DNA of 15,005 bases from CACZQA01 sp050943615 (GTDB lineage: Bacteria; Actinomycetota; Coriobacteriia; Coriobacteriales; QAMH01), in assembly GCA_050943615.1 (NCBI GenBank), contig JBMNPN010000062.1:1-15005 (forward strand), written 5' to 3'. This document shows positions 1 to 7,595 of the stretch, one piece after another (position 1 is the first letter of the stretch; every line of letters begins with the position of its first letter). The translations under genes were made by a program, and so were the position numbers. The notes under the pieces are model-generated. The model worked only from the letters and a program-made list of their open reading frames with translations. It searched no databases and had not been told where the DNA came from.

Positions 1-2
1 TC

Positions 3-1298
3 AAGTTCGTCGACCACCACCCGGTCTTCGACACGCTGGTGCTCGGTTCCTGTTTTGCCGTCGGAGACGCCTTGGGGAACCAGGATATGGCGCTGTTCCT
101 ACTGGTCATCTGTCAGGCGGTCGCGCTTGCTCTCGTCCTGGCCGCCGCCTGCTGCTACCTCGAGCGTCTGGGGGCGCCGACCTGGTTCTCGATTGCGACG
201 CTCGCGTTCTTTGCGCTGTTCCCCGCGTTCGGGCGCTATGCGGCAACGCTTCTCAAGGACCCGATGTTCCTCGTGCCCTGGGTCCCCTTCTTTATCTGTT
301 ATCTCGAGGTCTTCAGGACCGATGGCGAGGCGCTGAGAAGGAAGTCGGTTCTCATCGTGCTGGTGCTCTCGGCGGGGTTCTGCATCCTCACGAAGAAGCT
401 CGGCCCCTACATCGTGCTTCCCTCGCTGTTCATCTTGATATTCGCCGTCAAGAGGAACCGGTCCGAGTCCATTGGGGCTTTCGTTGCGGTGATCTTAGTG
501 TTTCAGCTGCTCTTCCCTGCAACCGTGTACCCCGCAATAGGCGGCGTGCAACCCGGTGGCGTCCAAGAGGCACTTGGGTTCACGTTTCAACAGGTCATCG
601 CCGTCAAACATGAAGACCCGCAGGGAATCACCGACGAGGAGCTCGCCTGCGTGGACAAGGTGCTGGACACAAAGGAGGCACTGCGGCTCTACAACCCGTC
701 TATCACCGACCCGGTCAAGAACCACTACCGCGTCGACTCGACGCAAGAGGAGCTTCGCGACTACCTGTGGACCTGGGCTGCCGTGGGACTGAGACATCCG
801 ATAATCTATCTGGAAACGTTTGCCAGGGAGACATGCGAGCTGTACGTGCCGAGCAAGGTTATGGGTTACTATTCTATTCCCTATCCCGACAAAGAGATAA
901 CCAGCGATTACGAGGGAAGCCACATTGAGTTTCTCGAGAGCATCTCGCCGGAGTTCAAGATTTCGATGCATCGGCCCGAAAAGCTCGTAAAGGCCGACAG
1001 CTCGATCAACCAAGCGTACGAGACGATAGCGCACCTGCCCTTCATCTCGATCGTCTTTGCATGCGGGTTCTATGGCGGTTGGATTCCCTTCCTTGCGTTT
1101 CTGGTCACGTTCTACCGCAGGAAGCGAGACTGCCTGGCGCTCGTGCCCATCGTACTTACCTGCTTCTTTCTGGTTCTCTCGCCGACGAGTTCTGCCCGTT
1201 ACGTCCTGCCCCTGGTGACCGCAGCTCCGCTCATCATCGCCTGGGTGCGCGCAGGCTCGGGGACGCGCGAGACCCGCGCAACGTATAGCGCCGTCTGA
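3..1298 (+). CDS. Polytopic membrane protein, DUF6020-like, 5'-truncated by the window edge
   Basis: The reading frame is open from the first complete codon (base 3), so the gene begins upstream of the window; the GTG at 39 is only the first in-window start-like codon. The visible 431 residues hold several hydrophobic segments in the N-terminal half, a large hydrophilic loop around residues 180-320, and two or three hydrophobic segments near the C-terminus. A DHHPVFDTL-like motif sits at the truncated left end. Together with the overall plan this suggests the DUF6020 group of large membrane proteins, which resemble GT-C glycosyltransferases; substrate and reaction are unknown. The last codons (RATYSAV and the TGA) are encoded by the first repeat unit of the array that starts at 1275, so the native C-terminus was probably remodelled. 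Membrane protein is near certain; the family is a moderate-confidence recollection. Confidence 0.6.
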   Translation, partial: KFVDHHPVFDTLVLGSCFAVGDALGNQDMALFLLVICQAVALALVLAAACCYLERLGAPTWFSIATLAFFALFPAFGRYAATLLKDPMFLVPWVPFFICYLEVFRTDGEALRRKSVLIVLVLSAGFCILTKKLGPYIVLPSLFILIFAVKRNRSESIGAFVAVILVFQLLFPATVYPAIGGVQPGGVQEALGFTFQQVIAVKHEDPQGITDEELACVDKVLDTKEALRLYNPSITDPVKNHYRVDSTQEELRDYLWTWAAVGLRHPIIYLETFARETCELYVPSKVMGYYSIPYPDKEITSDYEGSHIEFLESISPEFKISMHRPEKLVKADSSINQAYETIAHLPFISIVFACGFYGGWIPFLAFLVTFYRRKRDCLALVPIVLTCFFLVLSPTSSARYVLPLVTAAPLIIAWVRAGSGTRETRATYSAV

Positions 1299-1495
1299 CC
1301 GCCAACTTGGTCAGATGCCCCGTGGCGTTGCGCGAAACGAAAAATCTGGAAATTCGCGCAACGTATAGCGTCATCTGACCATCGATTTGGTCAGATGGCT
1401 CGTGGCGTTGCATGGGCTCGGGACTCTGCGTGGGTCGCGCAACGTATAGCGCCATTTGACCGCCAACTTGGTCAGATGGCTCAAGGCGTTGCGCG
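1275..1495. repeat. Array of three ~60-bp hairpin repeats with ~20-bp spacers
   Basis: Units lie at 1275-1334, 1355-1412 and 1436-1495, with starts 80 and 81 bp apart. Each begins CGCGCAACGTATAGCG, has an inner inverted repeat (CATCTGACC-type against GGTCAGATG), and ends in GGCGTTGCGCG or a variant; unit 2 decays to GGCGTTGCA. The outer arms CGCGCAACG and CGTTGCGCG pair, so each unit can form a two-part hairpin. Spacers are 20 bp (1335-1354) and 23 bp (1413-1435) and unlike each other. The array sits between the convergent ends of the membrane protein gene and gdhA, where a bidirectional terminator or BIME-like role is possible. Only the structure is seen; the role is inferred. Confidence 0.88.
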
Positions 1496-1504
1496 CGAAA
1501 GCGA

Positions 1505-1538
1505 GGGGCGTTGCCAGCTGCTCTGCCGGCAACGCCCC
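1505..1538 (-). terminator. Strong hairpin downstream of gdhA, probable terminator
   Basis: GGGGCGTTGCC (1505-1515) pairs perfectly with GGCAACGCCCC (1528-1538) across a 12-base loop, giving an 11-bp GC-rich stem 29 bases past the gdhA stop. On the minus strand the stem is followed by TCGCTTTCGC, a poor U-tract, so termination may be weak or assisted. It could also stop transcription arriving on the plus strand. Confidence 0.55.
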
Positions 1539-1567
1539 CTTGAGCGAAGATTAGTGTGGATGAAGCT

Positions 1568-2899
1568 CTAGACGATGCCCTGGGCCATCATCGCGTCGGC
1601 GACCTTCTTGAAGCCGGCGATGTTGGCGCCGGCGATGTAGTCGCCTTCCTTGCCGTAGGTCTTGGCCGCATCATCGCAGGCGTGGAAGATGCTCACCATG
1701 ATCTGGCCGAGCTTGGCGTCGACTTCATCGAAGCTCCAGCTCAGACGCTCGCTGTTCTGCGTCATCTCGAGCGCGGAGGTCGCAACGCCGCCGGCGTTGG
1801 CAGCCTTGCCCGGGAAGAACACGAGGCCGCCGTCGCGGGCGATCTTGGTCGCCTCCATCGTGGTCGGCATGTTCGCGCCCTCGCACAGGATCTTGCAGCC
1901 GTTCTTGACGAGGTTCTTGGCGTCTTCCTCGAAGACCTCGTTTTGCGTGGCGCAGGGAAGCGCGATGTCGCAGGGGACGGCCCACACGCCGCGGCCGTCG
2001 TGGTACTCGGCTTCCGGATGGACGTCGAGGTACTCGCGGATGCGGCCGCGACGGACCTCCTTGATCTCCTTGACCGCTTCCAGGTCGATGCCGTCGGGCG
2101 CGTAGATCCAGCCCGTGGAGTCGGACATCGTCACCACCTTGGCGCCGAGCTGCTGGGCCTTCTCGCAGGCATAGATGGCGACGTTGCCGGAGCCGGAGAT
2201 GTCGACCGTCTTGCCCTCGAAGGAATCGCCCTTGGTCTTGAGGTACTCCTGCACGAAGTAGACGACGCCGTAGCCCGTGGCCTCGGTGCGGGCAAGCGAT
2301 CCGCCGTAGGTGAGCCCCTTGCCCGTCAGCACGCCCTCGTAGCAGTCCTTCAGGCGCTTGTACTGGCCGAACAGGTAGCCGATCTCGCGGCCGCCGACGC
2401 CGATATCGCCTGCCGGCACGTCGGTGTCAGCGCCGATGTGGCGGTAGAGCTCGGTCATGAAGCTCTGGCAGAAGCGCATGACCTCGAAGTCGCTCTTGCC
2501 CTTGGGGTCGAAGTTGCTGCCGCCCTTGCCGCCGCCAATGGGAAGGCTGGTGAGGGAGTTCTTGAAGATCTGCTCGAAGCCGAGGAACTTGATGATGGAG
2601 AGGTTCACGGACGGGTGGAAGCGCAGGCCGCCCTTGTAGGGCCCGATGGCCGAGTTGAACTGCACGCGGTAGCCGCGGTTGACGCGCACCTTGCCCGCAT
2701 CGTCGATCCAGGGCACGCGGAACATGATGACGCGCTCGGGCTCGACGAGGCGCTCGAGCAACGCGACGTCGCGATACTGCGGCTCGGCCTCGATGGCGGG
2801 CTCGAGGGACATCAGCACCTCGGTTGCCGCCTGGATGAACTCGGGCTGCTCGGCATTGTTCTTCTGGACTTGCGAGATTACCTCTTCTACGTAAGACAT
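1568..2899 (-). CDS. gdhA: NADP-specific glutamate dehydrogenase
   Basis: It catalyses reversible reductive amination of 2-oxoglutarate with ammonia to glutamate in the cytoplasm, linking nitrogen assimilation to central carbon. The 443-residue length fits the hexameric bacterial family. Visible motifs are GPYKGGLRF (Lys89), PIGGGKGG (Lys125), VPAGDIGVGGREIGY (Asp165) and the dinucleotide-binding SGSGNVA near residues 235-241. The start is ATG 2899, where the family N-terminus (MSYVEEVI) begins and an AAAGGGA ribosome binding site lies just upstream; an in-frame extension to 2977 has no support. The gene stands alone, divergent from the Trk operon and convergent with the membrane protein gene across a repeat array. 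The coenzyme preference is inferred from family resemblance. Confidence 0.96.
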   Translation of the reverse strand: MSYVEEVISQVQKNNAEQPEFIQAATEVLMSLEPAIEAEPQYRDVALLERLVEPERVIMFRVPWIDDAGKVRVNRGYRVQFNSAIGPYKGGLRFHPSVNLSIIKFLGFEQIFKNSLTSLPIGGGKGGSNFDPKGKSDFEVMRFCQSFMTELYRHIGADTDVPAGDIGVGGREIGYLFGQYKRLKDCYEGVLTGKGLTYGGSLARTEATGYGVVYFVQEYLKTKGDSFEGKTVDISGSGNVAIYACEKAQQLGAKVVTMSDSTGWIYAPDGIDLEAVKEIKEVRRGRIREYLDVHPEAEYHDGRGVWAVPCDIALPCATQNEVFEEDAKNLVKNGCKILCEGANMPTTMEATKIARDGGLVFFPGKAANAGGVATSALEMTQNSERLSWSFDEVDAKLGQIMVSIFHACDDAAKTYGKEGDYIAGANIAGFKKVADAMMAQGIV

Positions 2900-3292
2900 A
2901 GATCCCTTTCCGCTCCACTCGAGCACGCGGGCAACGACCAGATGGGAAACGCGCGGTGGCTCACGTTCGAGCAGCATCCCCGCATCGAAAGCAACGCTTA
3001 CGTTCCTCGTCCAACCCTGCCGCCCAACGACTGGGCGAGCTTTCCAATCTGTCTGTCCTGTCTGGACGATCTGCGCAGGTGCTCAAGCTGCATTGAGATT
3101 ACCTGCACAAACTGCGGCATATTTTACTATCGCGTAAAGGCAAATAGCCGCACATGGACGAAAAAGAGGGAAACGGCAGCGCTCTTGCGGAAAAACGGGA
3201 AGCACGCATTCGGTCTAAGTGCGATAATCACCAGCAGTTTTCATCGGCCAAGCGCGCCTTGTGCTACGCGCAAGCAAGAAAAGAGCGTGTCC
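2900..3292. other. Divergent intergenic region between gdhA and the Trk operon
   Basis: No convincing gene is seen in these 393 bases. Composition changes: the gdhA-proximal part is GC-rich, while about 3100-3260 is more AT-rich and probably holds the promoters for both directions. A small hairpin (GCCCA 3022-3026 with TGGGC 3032-3036) and a GTCTGTCCTGTCTGG direct-repeat stretch near 3050 lie in what would be a long gdhA leader. I do not recognise a riboswitch. Confidence 0.5.
3220..3228 (+). promoter_or_regulatory. Candidate extended -10 promoter of the Trk operon
   Basis: TGCGATAAT has the TGn plus GATAAT form of an extended -10 box, about 65 bases before the first trkA-like start. No good -35 is seen at 16-18 bases upstream. 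This is a match by eye in an AT-richer patch and is weakly supported. Confidence 0.3.
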
Positions 3293-3730
3293 ATGGCATT
3301 GATCAACAGAAAACGGGCGCTGATCTGCGGATGCGGTCGCTTTGGCGCCGCCCTGGCAGACGCGCTCGATCAGGACGGGTACCGCGTGACCGTCGTCGAC
3401 ATGAACGATGAGGCATTCGACAGACTCGGCGAATTCGATGGAGAGACCCTCACCGGCGACTGCACGAACAGCACCGTACTCGAGGAGGCGGGCGTGCAAA
3501 GGGCCGAGCTGTTCGCGAGCGCGACTGGGCGCGACTCGACCAACGTCCTTGCTGCCGAGATCGCAAGCGACATCTACGGGGTCGGGCACGTCTACGCGCG
3601 CATCGAGGACGAGGATCTCATCGAGGTCATCGAGGACCGAAACATCGAGCCCATCTGCCCCCACCTGGTCTGCCTCGACGAGTTCTTCAGGCTCACGGGA
3701 CTGAACCCACAGAAGGGGGTGCGCAGATGA
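3293..3730 (+). CDS. TrkA-like single RCK_N domain protein, first of pair
   Basis: This is a 145-residue cytoplasmic regulatory subunit of the Trk/Ktr potassium uptake type. It has an intact dinucleotide-binding motif, CGCGRFG (GxGxxG), near the N-terminus, an acidic residue at the end of the second strand (VVDMND), and the GDCTNSTVLEEAGV segment typical of RCK_N domains. E. coli TrkA is about 458 residues with two RCK_N/RCK_C halves; this protein is one RCK_N domain and no recognisable RCK_C. Start ATG 3293 follows AAGAG at 7 bases; GTG 3287 is the alternative. The frame is open far upstream on this strand, but that stretch is antisense to gdhA and not part of the protein. Its stop overlaps the next start (ATGA), implying translational coupling and equal stoichiometry. 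Confidence 0.88.
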   Translation: MALINRKRALICGCGRFGAALADALDQDGYRVTVVDMNDEAFDRLGEFDGETLTGDCTNSTVLEEAGVQRAELFASATGRDSTNVLAAEIASDIYGVGHVYARIEDEDLIEVIEDRNIEPICPHLVCLDEFFRLTGLNPQKGVRR

Positions 3731-4248
3731 AGGTCGTCATCGTCGGTGGCAAGACGCGCACCGACTTTCTCATCGAGTCCCTCGAGCAGACGGCGGAGCG
3801 CATCGTCGTCATCAACAACGACCGCGCCTATTGCGAGTACCTCTCGAGCCGCCACGAGAACGCCGAGGTGCTCTTCGGCGACGGGACCAAGCGCTACGTG
3901 CTCGCAGACGGCGGCATCGAGGGCTTCGACCTCGTCATCGCGCTCACCAACTACGACGCCGACAACCTCGTGATCGCACAGCTCGCCCGCCATTTCTTCG
4001 GCATACGCCACCAGATCTGCACCGTGTCCAACCCCCGCAACATCGCGGTGTTCAGAAAGCTGGGGGTGACGGCCGCTATCAGCGGCACCTCGACGATTGC
4101 GCAGGCCATCGAGCGCGCCTCGATCGACGCCGTGGAAAGCTCGCTTCCCAACGACACCTTCGACACCGCTTCGATGAAGGCCATTGACGACGAGCTCGCG
4201 AACCGGAAGGACTCGACGAGCTCGTTTCACAGGATCGGGCGCATCTAG
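3727..4248 (+). CDS. TrkA-like RCK_N domain protein with degenerate nucleotide motif, second of pair
   Basis: This 173-residue protein has the RCK_N fold signatures VVIVGG, the strand-end acidic VINND, GDGTKRYVLADGGIEGFD and LVIALTNYDADNLVIAQLA. The glycine motif reads GGKTRT rather than GxGxxG, so nucleotide binding is probably altered or lost. The C-terminus (about residues 140-173) is polar with no clear RCK_C domain. It is coupled to the preceding RCK gene by a 4-base ATGA overlap and lies 24 bases before the channel gene. The likely role is as partner of the first RCK protein in a heteromeric gating ring on TrkH; ligand specificity cannot be read from the sequence. Confidence 0.87.
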   Translation: MKVVIVGGKTRTDFLIESLEQTAERIVVINNDRAYCEYLSSRHENAEVLFGDGTKRYVLADGGIEGFDLVIALTNYDADNLVIAQLARHFFGIRHQICTVSNPRNIAVFRKLGVTAAISGTSTIAQAIERASIDAVESSLPNDTFDTASMKAIDDELANRKDSTSSFHRIGRI

Positions 4249-4272
4249 GACCTCGAGCCTAGGCGACAGACC

Positions 4273-5763
4273 ATGTTCATCTCAGCAGCGAGAAAAAGGG
4301 CGACGGGCGGGCAGACCATCGCGCGCTACGTTGGCTTTGCCATCATCTTCGTCGGCGCGCTCGAGCTTGCGGTGCTTATCGTATTGCCCTTCGATCGCAA
4401 CGAGACCATCTACGCTCCCTGCTTCATCTTCCCCGGCATCTGCGCGATGATCGCCGGCTACCTCGTCTACTTCCAGTGGGGACGCGGCCTCGACCCCTGT
4501 CAGCTCACACGGGGTCAGGCGAGCGCGTGCATTCTCATCATCTGGCTTTCGGCGCTCGGGATTTACGCCCTGCCCTTCATGCTCGCCGGGATTCTCGACG
4601 TACCCCAGGCGATCTTCGAGGCGGCAAGCGGGCTTACCACCACGGGGCTCTCGGTCATCGACCCCGACAGCTGCCCGCGGCTGTTCCTGCTCCACAGGAG
4701 CCTCATGCACTACTTCGGCGGCGTCGGCCTCGTGCTCGTCCTGACGAGCACGGTGAGCCACGGCTCGGGGCTCATGCTCTACAACACCGAAGGTCACACC
4801 GACCGTCTGCTGCCCAAGACCGTGAGCTCGGCGCGCATGATCCTCATCCTCTACACCTCCATCATCGTCGTCGGCGCCTGCGCCTACATTGCCTGCGGCA
4901 TGTCCGTCTTCGATGCCGTCAACATGTCGATATCGGCGGTCTCGACCGGCGGTTTCGCGGTCCACGCAAGCTCCATCGGATACTATTCGAGCGCCTCGAT
5001 CGAGCTCGTCTCGATTGTGCTCATGCTGGCAGGCGCGACGAACTTCCTCCTCAACTTCATGCTGGTCACGGGCCGGTTCAAGGCCTTCTTCTCGCACATA
5101 GAGACGCGCTATTTCTACGGGACCATCCTCGTCGCCACGATCGTCTGCGCGCTCTCGCTTTGCGCAAGCGGCCAGGGGTCATCTCCCCTCGATGCCATTC
5201 GCATCGCCCTGTTCCACGTAGTCTCGGTCATCACGACCACGGGATTCCAGACGGTGCCCTCGTTTTCGGCCTTTCCCGCAACCGTGCTGTTCGTCTTCAT
5301 CTTCCTCATGTTCATCGGTTCCGAGGCCGGCTCGACATCGGGAGGCATCAAGATCTACCGGGCAGTCCTGGCGCTCAAGAGCCTCAAATGGAACCTGCAG
5401 CAGACCTACGGGACCCGGCGCCGCGTCATCAGCCACAAAATCGACCGCTTCGGCAAGCGCAGCGCCGTCACGCCCGAAGAGACCCGCGACGTCGCCACCT
5501 TCATTATCATCTACATCGCGATCTTCATCTGCGGGTCGTTCGTGTTCACGCTGTGCGGCGCCTCGATTTCGGATGCGGCCTTCGATTTTGCCTCGTGCCT
5601 GGGAAACGCCGGGGTCAGCGTCGGCTTTATCAACGCCGGCTCGAGCCCAGTCGTGCTCATCTGCGCTGCCCTCGGGATGATAGTGGGAAGGCTCGAGATC
5701 ATCCCCGTGTTCCTGGGCCTGTACGCGATATTCAGTAGAAGGAAGAGGCGCATGTCTTCATGA
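4273..5763 (+). CDS. trkH: TrkH/KtrB-family potassium transporter subunit
   Basis: This 496-residue inner-membrane K+ channel-like transporter has four pore-loop repeats with their filter glycines: SGLTTTGL (about 119-126), SAVSTGGF (221-228), SVITTTGF (318-325) and SCLGNAGVSVG (441-451). The cytoplasmic-side stretch SEAGSTSGGIKIYR (350-363) and the basic linker after it are typical of TrkH/KtrB. Many hydrophobic segments flank these loops. The ATG at 4273 has only a weak upstream Shine-Dalgarno (TAGG). It follows the two RCK genes and overlaps the KdpD-like gene by ATGA, so channel, gating ring and sensor-like protein are made from one transcript. Confidence 0.95.
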   Translation: MFISAARKRATGGQTIARYVGFAIIFVGALELAVLIVLPFDRNETIYAPCFIFPGICAMIAGYLVYFQWGRGLDPCQLTRGQASACILIIWLSALGIYALPFMLAGILDVPQAIFEAASGLTTTGLSVIDPDSCPRLFLLHRSLMHYFGGVGLVLVLTSTVSHGSGLMLYNTEGHTDRLLPKTVSSARMILILYTSIIVVGACAYIACGMSVFDAVNMSISAVSTGGFAVHASSIGYYSSASIELVSIVLMLAGATNFLLNFMLVTGRFKAFFSHIETRYFYGTILVATIVCALSLCASGQGSSPLDAIRIALFHVVSVITTTGFQTVPSFSAFPATVLFVFIFLMFIGSEAGSTSGGIKIYRAVLALKSLKWNLQQTYGTRRRVISHKIDRFGKRSAVTPEETRDVATFIIIYIAIFICGSFVFTLCGASISDAAFDFASCLGNAGVSVGFINAGSSPVVLICAALGMIVGRLEIIPVFLGLYAIFSRRKRRMSS

Positions 5764-6755
5764 GCAACCATGCTTCTGCACGTAGCATCTCGAGAAACGT
5801 CGGTCTCACCCTGCTCATCTTCGTGGTCGGTGTTCTGGCCGTCTACGGATTCGAGCTGATCGGCACCCCGACCGAGATCGGCTTTCCCGTCTTCATCTTG
5901 GGCATCCTCATCTTGAGCCTCGAGTCCGATTCGGGGCTGTGGGGTGCGCTTCTGGGCGTTCTCTACCTGCTCGCCTACGACTGCCTGTTCACCGAGCCCG
6001 TCTTCGAGCTGAAGATCCTCAACATGACAGACATCGTCGCACTCGTCATCTTCCTTCTCGTCGCGCTCATCATGAGCACGCTCACCCGCAGGATGCGCCA
6101 GCAGGTCGTCATGGCCGAGCGAAACGCACTGGTCACCAAGCGCCTCAACAAGGTGAGCACGGGGCTCATCGACTCGGGCTCTGCCGACAGCGCCTGCCGC
6201 TATGCAGAAACCGAGCTTCAAAAGGCGCTCGGTCGCGACGTGAAAATCGTGTTGGGCGAACCCGGACCAGACCAGCCCGAGAAGATGCGCGAGTGCTTCG
6301 AAAACGGATACGCCACAGGCGCCGGCGAGCTGGGCGGCTCGAAGAGCACCAGGCTCTACCTTCCCATCGCGACGAAGAGCAAGGTCTATGGCGTGGGCGC
6401 TATCGATTCCAGCGAGGGCATCTTGGATGCCACGAGCCGCTCCTTCGTCGAATCGGTTCTATCGCAGACGGCGATTGCAATCGAGAGGAACCTCCTTGCG
6501 GTGAAGACGCAGGAAGACCAGGCGCAAATCGAGAACGCCCGCTTCAGAAACGAGCTGTTGACGAGTGTCTCGCAAGACCTGCATGCCCCCGTCGAGCGCA
6601 TCCTTTCCAGCGTGGAGAGTTTGAAGGGCAACCCTGACCTCGACGAGTCCAGAAAAGAGGAGCTGCTCGCGTCTATTTCAAAAGACGCACACGCTCTTGC
6701 CGCAACCGCAGATGGCCTGTCGGCCCTGGTTGATGACGGAGACGACAACCGCTAG
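5760..6755 (+). CDS. KdpD-like DUF4118-GAF protein with defective, ATPase-less kinase module
   Basis: Its 331 residues begin with a KdpD-type membrane region (hydrophobic segments at about 14-33, 40-55, 60-76 and 90-107), then a coil, a GAF-like domain (about 135-245) and a dimerisation helix pair (about 255-325). The helix carries LLTSVSQDLHAPV where KdpD kinases have SISHDLRTPL: the phosphoacceptor His is Gln272 (CAA at 6573-6575). The protein ends just after the second helix, so the HATPase_c domain is absent, and no response regulator gene follows. It cannot act as a conventional histidine kinase. It is translationally coupled to trkH, so a role as a K+- or ligand-responsive modulator of the transporter, or a decaying sensor, is inferred. 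A repeat array starts within about 10 bases of the stop. Confidence 0.85.
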   Translation: MSNHASARSISRNVGLTLLIFVVGVLAVYGFELIGTPTEIGFPVFILGILILSLESDSGLWGALLGVLYLLAYDCLFTEPVFELKILNMTDIVALVIFLLVALIMSTLTRRMRQQVVMAERNALVTKRLNKVSTGLIDSGSADSACRYAETELQKALGRDVKIVLGEPGPDQPEKMRECFENGYATGAGELGGSKSTRLYLPIATKSKVYGVGAIDSSEGILDATSRSFVESVLSQTAIAIERNLLAVKTQEDQAQIENARFRNELLTSVSQDLHAPVERILSSVESLKGNPDLDESRKEELLASISKDAHALAATADGLSALVDDGDDNR

Positions 6756-6759
6756 AAGC

Positions 6760-7522
6760 CGCGCCGCCAAATGGGCTCTGGGCGTGCGCGGGTCCTGGGA
6801 TTCCGAGGTTTCGCGCACAGTATTTCCTCGTCTGCCCGAGTATCCGGCCAAATGGGCAAATGCTGTGCGCACGACTTGGTTTTCTCAGACCCGCGCACCG
6901 TATTTCCTCGTCTGACGCCAAATGGGCTCTGGATGTGCGCGCGGCGGCTGGTCGGAAGGGTTCGCGCACAATATATGCCCGTCTCCCGCCATTTGGGCAA
7001 ATACTGTGCGCACGACTTGGTTTTCTCAGATCCGCGCACCGTATTTCCTCGTCTGACGCCAAATGGGCTCTGGATGTGCGCGCGGCGGCTGGTCGGAAGG
7101 GTTCGCGCACAATATATGCCCGTCTCCCGCCATCTGGGCAAATACTGTGCGCGGGAATGCTGAACGTGGGGGTCGCGCACAATATACGCCCGTCTCCCGC
7201 CATCTGGGCAAATACTGTGCGCGCGACTTGGTTTTCTCGGAACCGCGCACAGTATATGCCCGTCTCCCGCCATCTGGGCAAATAGTGTGCGCGGGTCCTG
7301 GGATTTCGAGGGCGCGCGCACAGTATCTCCCCGATTCCCGCCATTTGGGCTGTGAGTGTGCGTGCGGCCTGGTTATCGCGAGTTCGCGCACAATATTCGC
7401 CCGTCTCCCGCCATTTGGGCAAATACTGTGCGCGGGGATGCTGAGATGTGGGGTTCGCGCACAATATTCGCCCTCCTCCCGCCATCTGGGCAAATAGTGT
7501 GCGTGGGTCCTGACTGAGGATG
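6760..7522. repeat. Regular array of ten 49-bp hairpin repeats with 21-22 bp spacers
   Basis: A right-half unit (about 6762-6790) is followed by full units starting at 6812, 6892, 6963, 7033, 7104, 7174, 7244, 7315, 7385 and 7456. Each is 49 bp except the first (59 bp), and the period is 70-71 bp after it. Units begin CGCGCAC and end GTGCGC or GTGCGT. In most, an arm like GCGCACAGTATATGCCC pairs with GGGCAAATACTGTGCGC around a GTCTCCCGCCATTT-type loop; units at 6892 and 7033 are a variant with weaker inner pairing. Spacers fall into recurring classes, such as CGACTTGGTTTTCTCAG (three times), GCGGCGGCTGGTCGGAAGG (twice) and GGTCCTGGGATT (twice, plus a shorter relative). The array lies between convergent genes. 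It is not CRISPR: the repeats are long, spacers recur and no cas gene is present. Confidence 0.93.
6871..7152. repeat. Recent 141-bp tandem duplication inside the hairpin array
   Basis: Bases 6871-7011 and 7012-7152 are the same 141-bp block (spacer, variant unit, spacer, standard unit) with two differences by eye (6890/7031 and the T/C in the CCATTT/CCATCT loop). This shows that the array grows by duplication of two-unit blocks. Confidence 0.9.
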
Positions 7523-7530
7523 CGCGCGCA

Positions 7531-7563
7531 AAATAAAAAGGAGGGCCGCTCTCGCGACCCTCC
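7531..7563 (-). terminator. Rho-independent terminator of the cold shock gene
   Basis: On the minus strand GGAGGG (complement of 7558-7563) pairs with CCCTCC (complement of 7540-7545) around a GC-rich inner stem-loop. It is followed directly by TTTTTATTTT. It lies 33 bases past the cspA stop, at the right edge of the hairpin array. Confidence 0.85.
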
Positions 7564-7595
7564 CCTTCTCGACAAATGCCGAAAGCTCGGATGAA

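Noticed and set aside
2900..3150. Riboswitch in the gdhA leader
   Set aside because: Only one small hairpin and short direct repeats are visible, with no recognised aptamer core.
1556..3292. Long plus-strand open frame antisense to gdhA, running into the first trkA-like gene
   Set aside because: It is low-complexity (rich in Ala, Leu, Val, Asp) as expected of a shadow frame in GC-rich DNA, and gdhA on the other strand is unmistakable. Only the part from 3293 is a real gene.
4282..5097. 271-codon minus-strand frame opposite trkH
   Set aside because: Charged, low-complexity shadow of the hydrophobic TrkH coding sequence.
6760..7522. CRISPR array
   Set aside because: Repeats are 49 bp and palindromic over most of their length, spacers are only 21-22 bp and recur within the array, and no cas gene is nearby.
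6673..7575. 300-codon minus-strand frame through the hairpin array, encoding a repeated peptide with AHSICPNGGRRAYIVRE-like blocks
   Set aside because: Several frames on both strands stay open because two repeat periods total 141 bp. It starts inside the cspA terminator, lacks a ribosome binding site and overlaps the KdpD-like gene.
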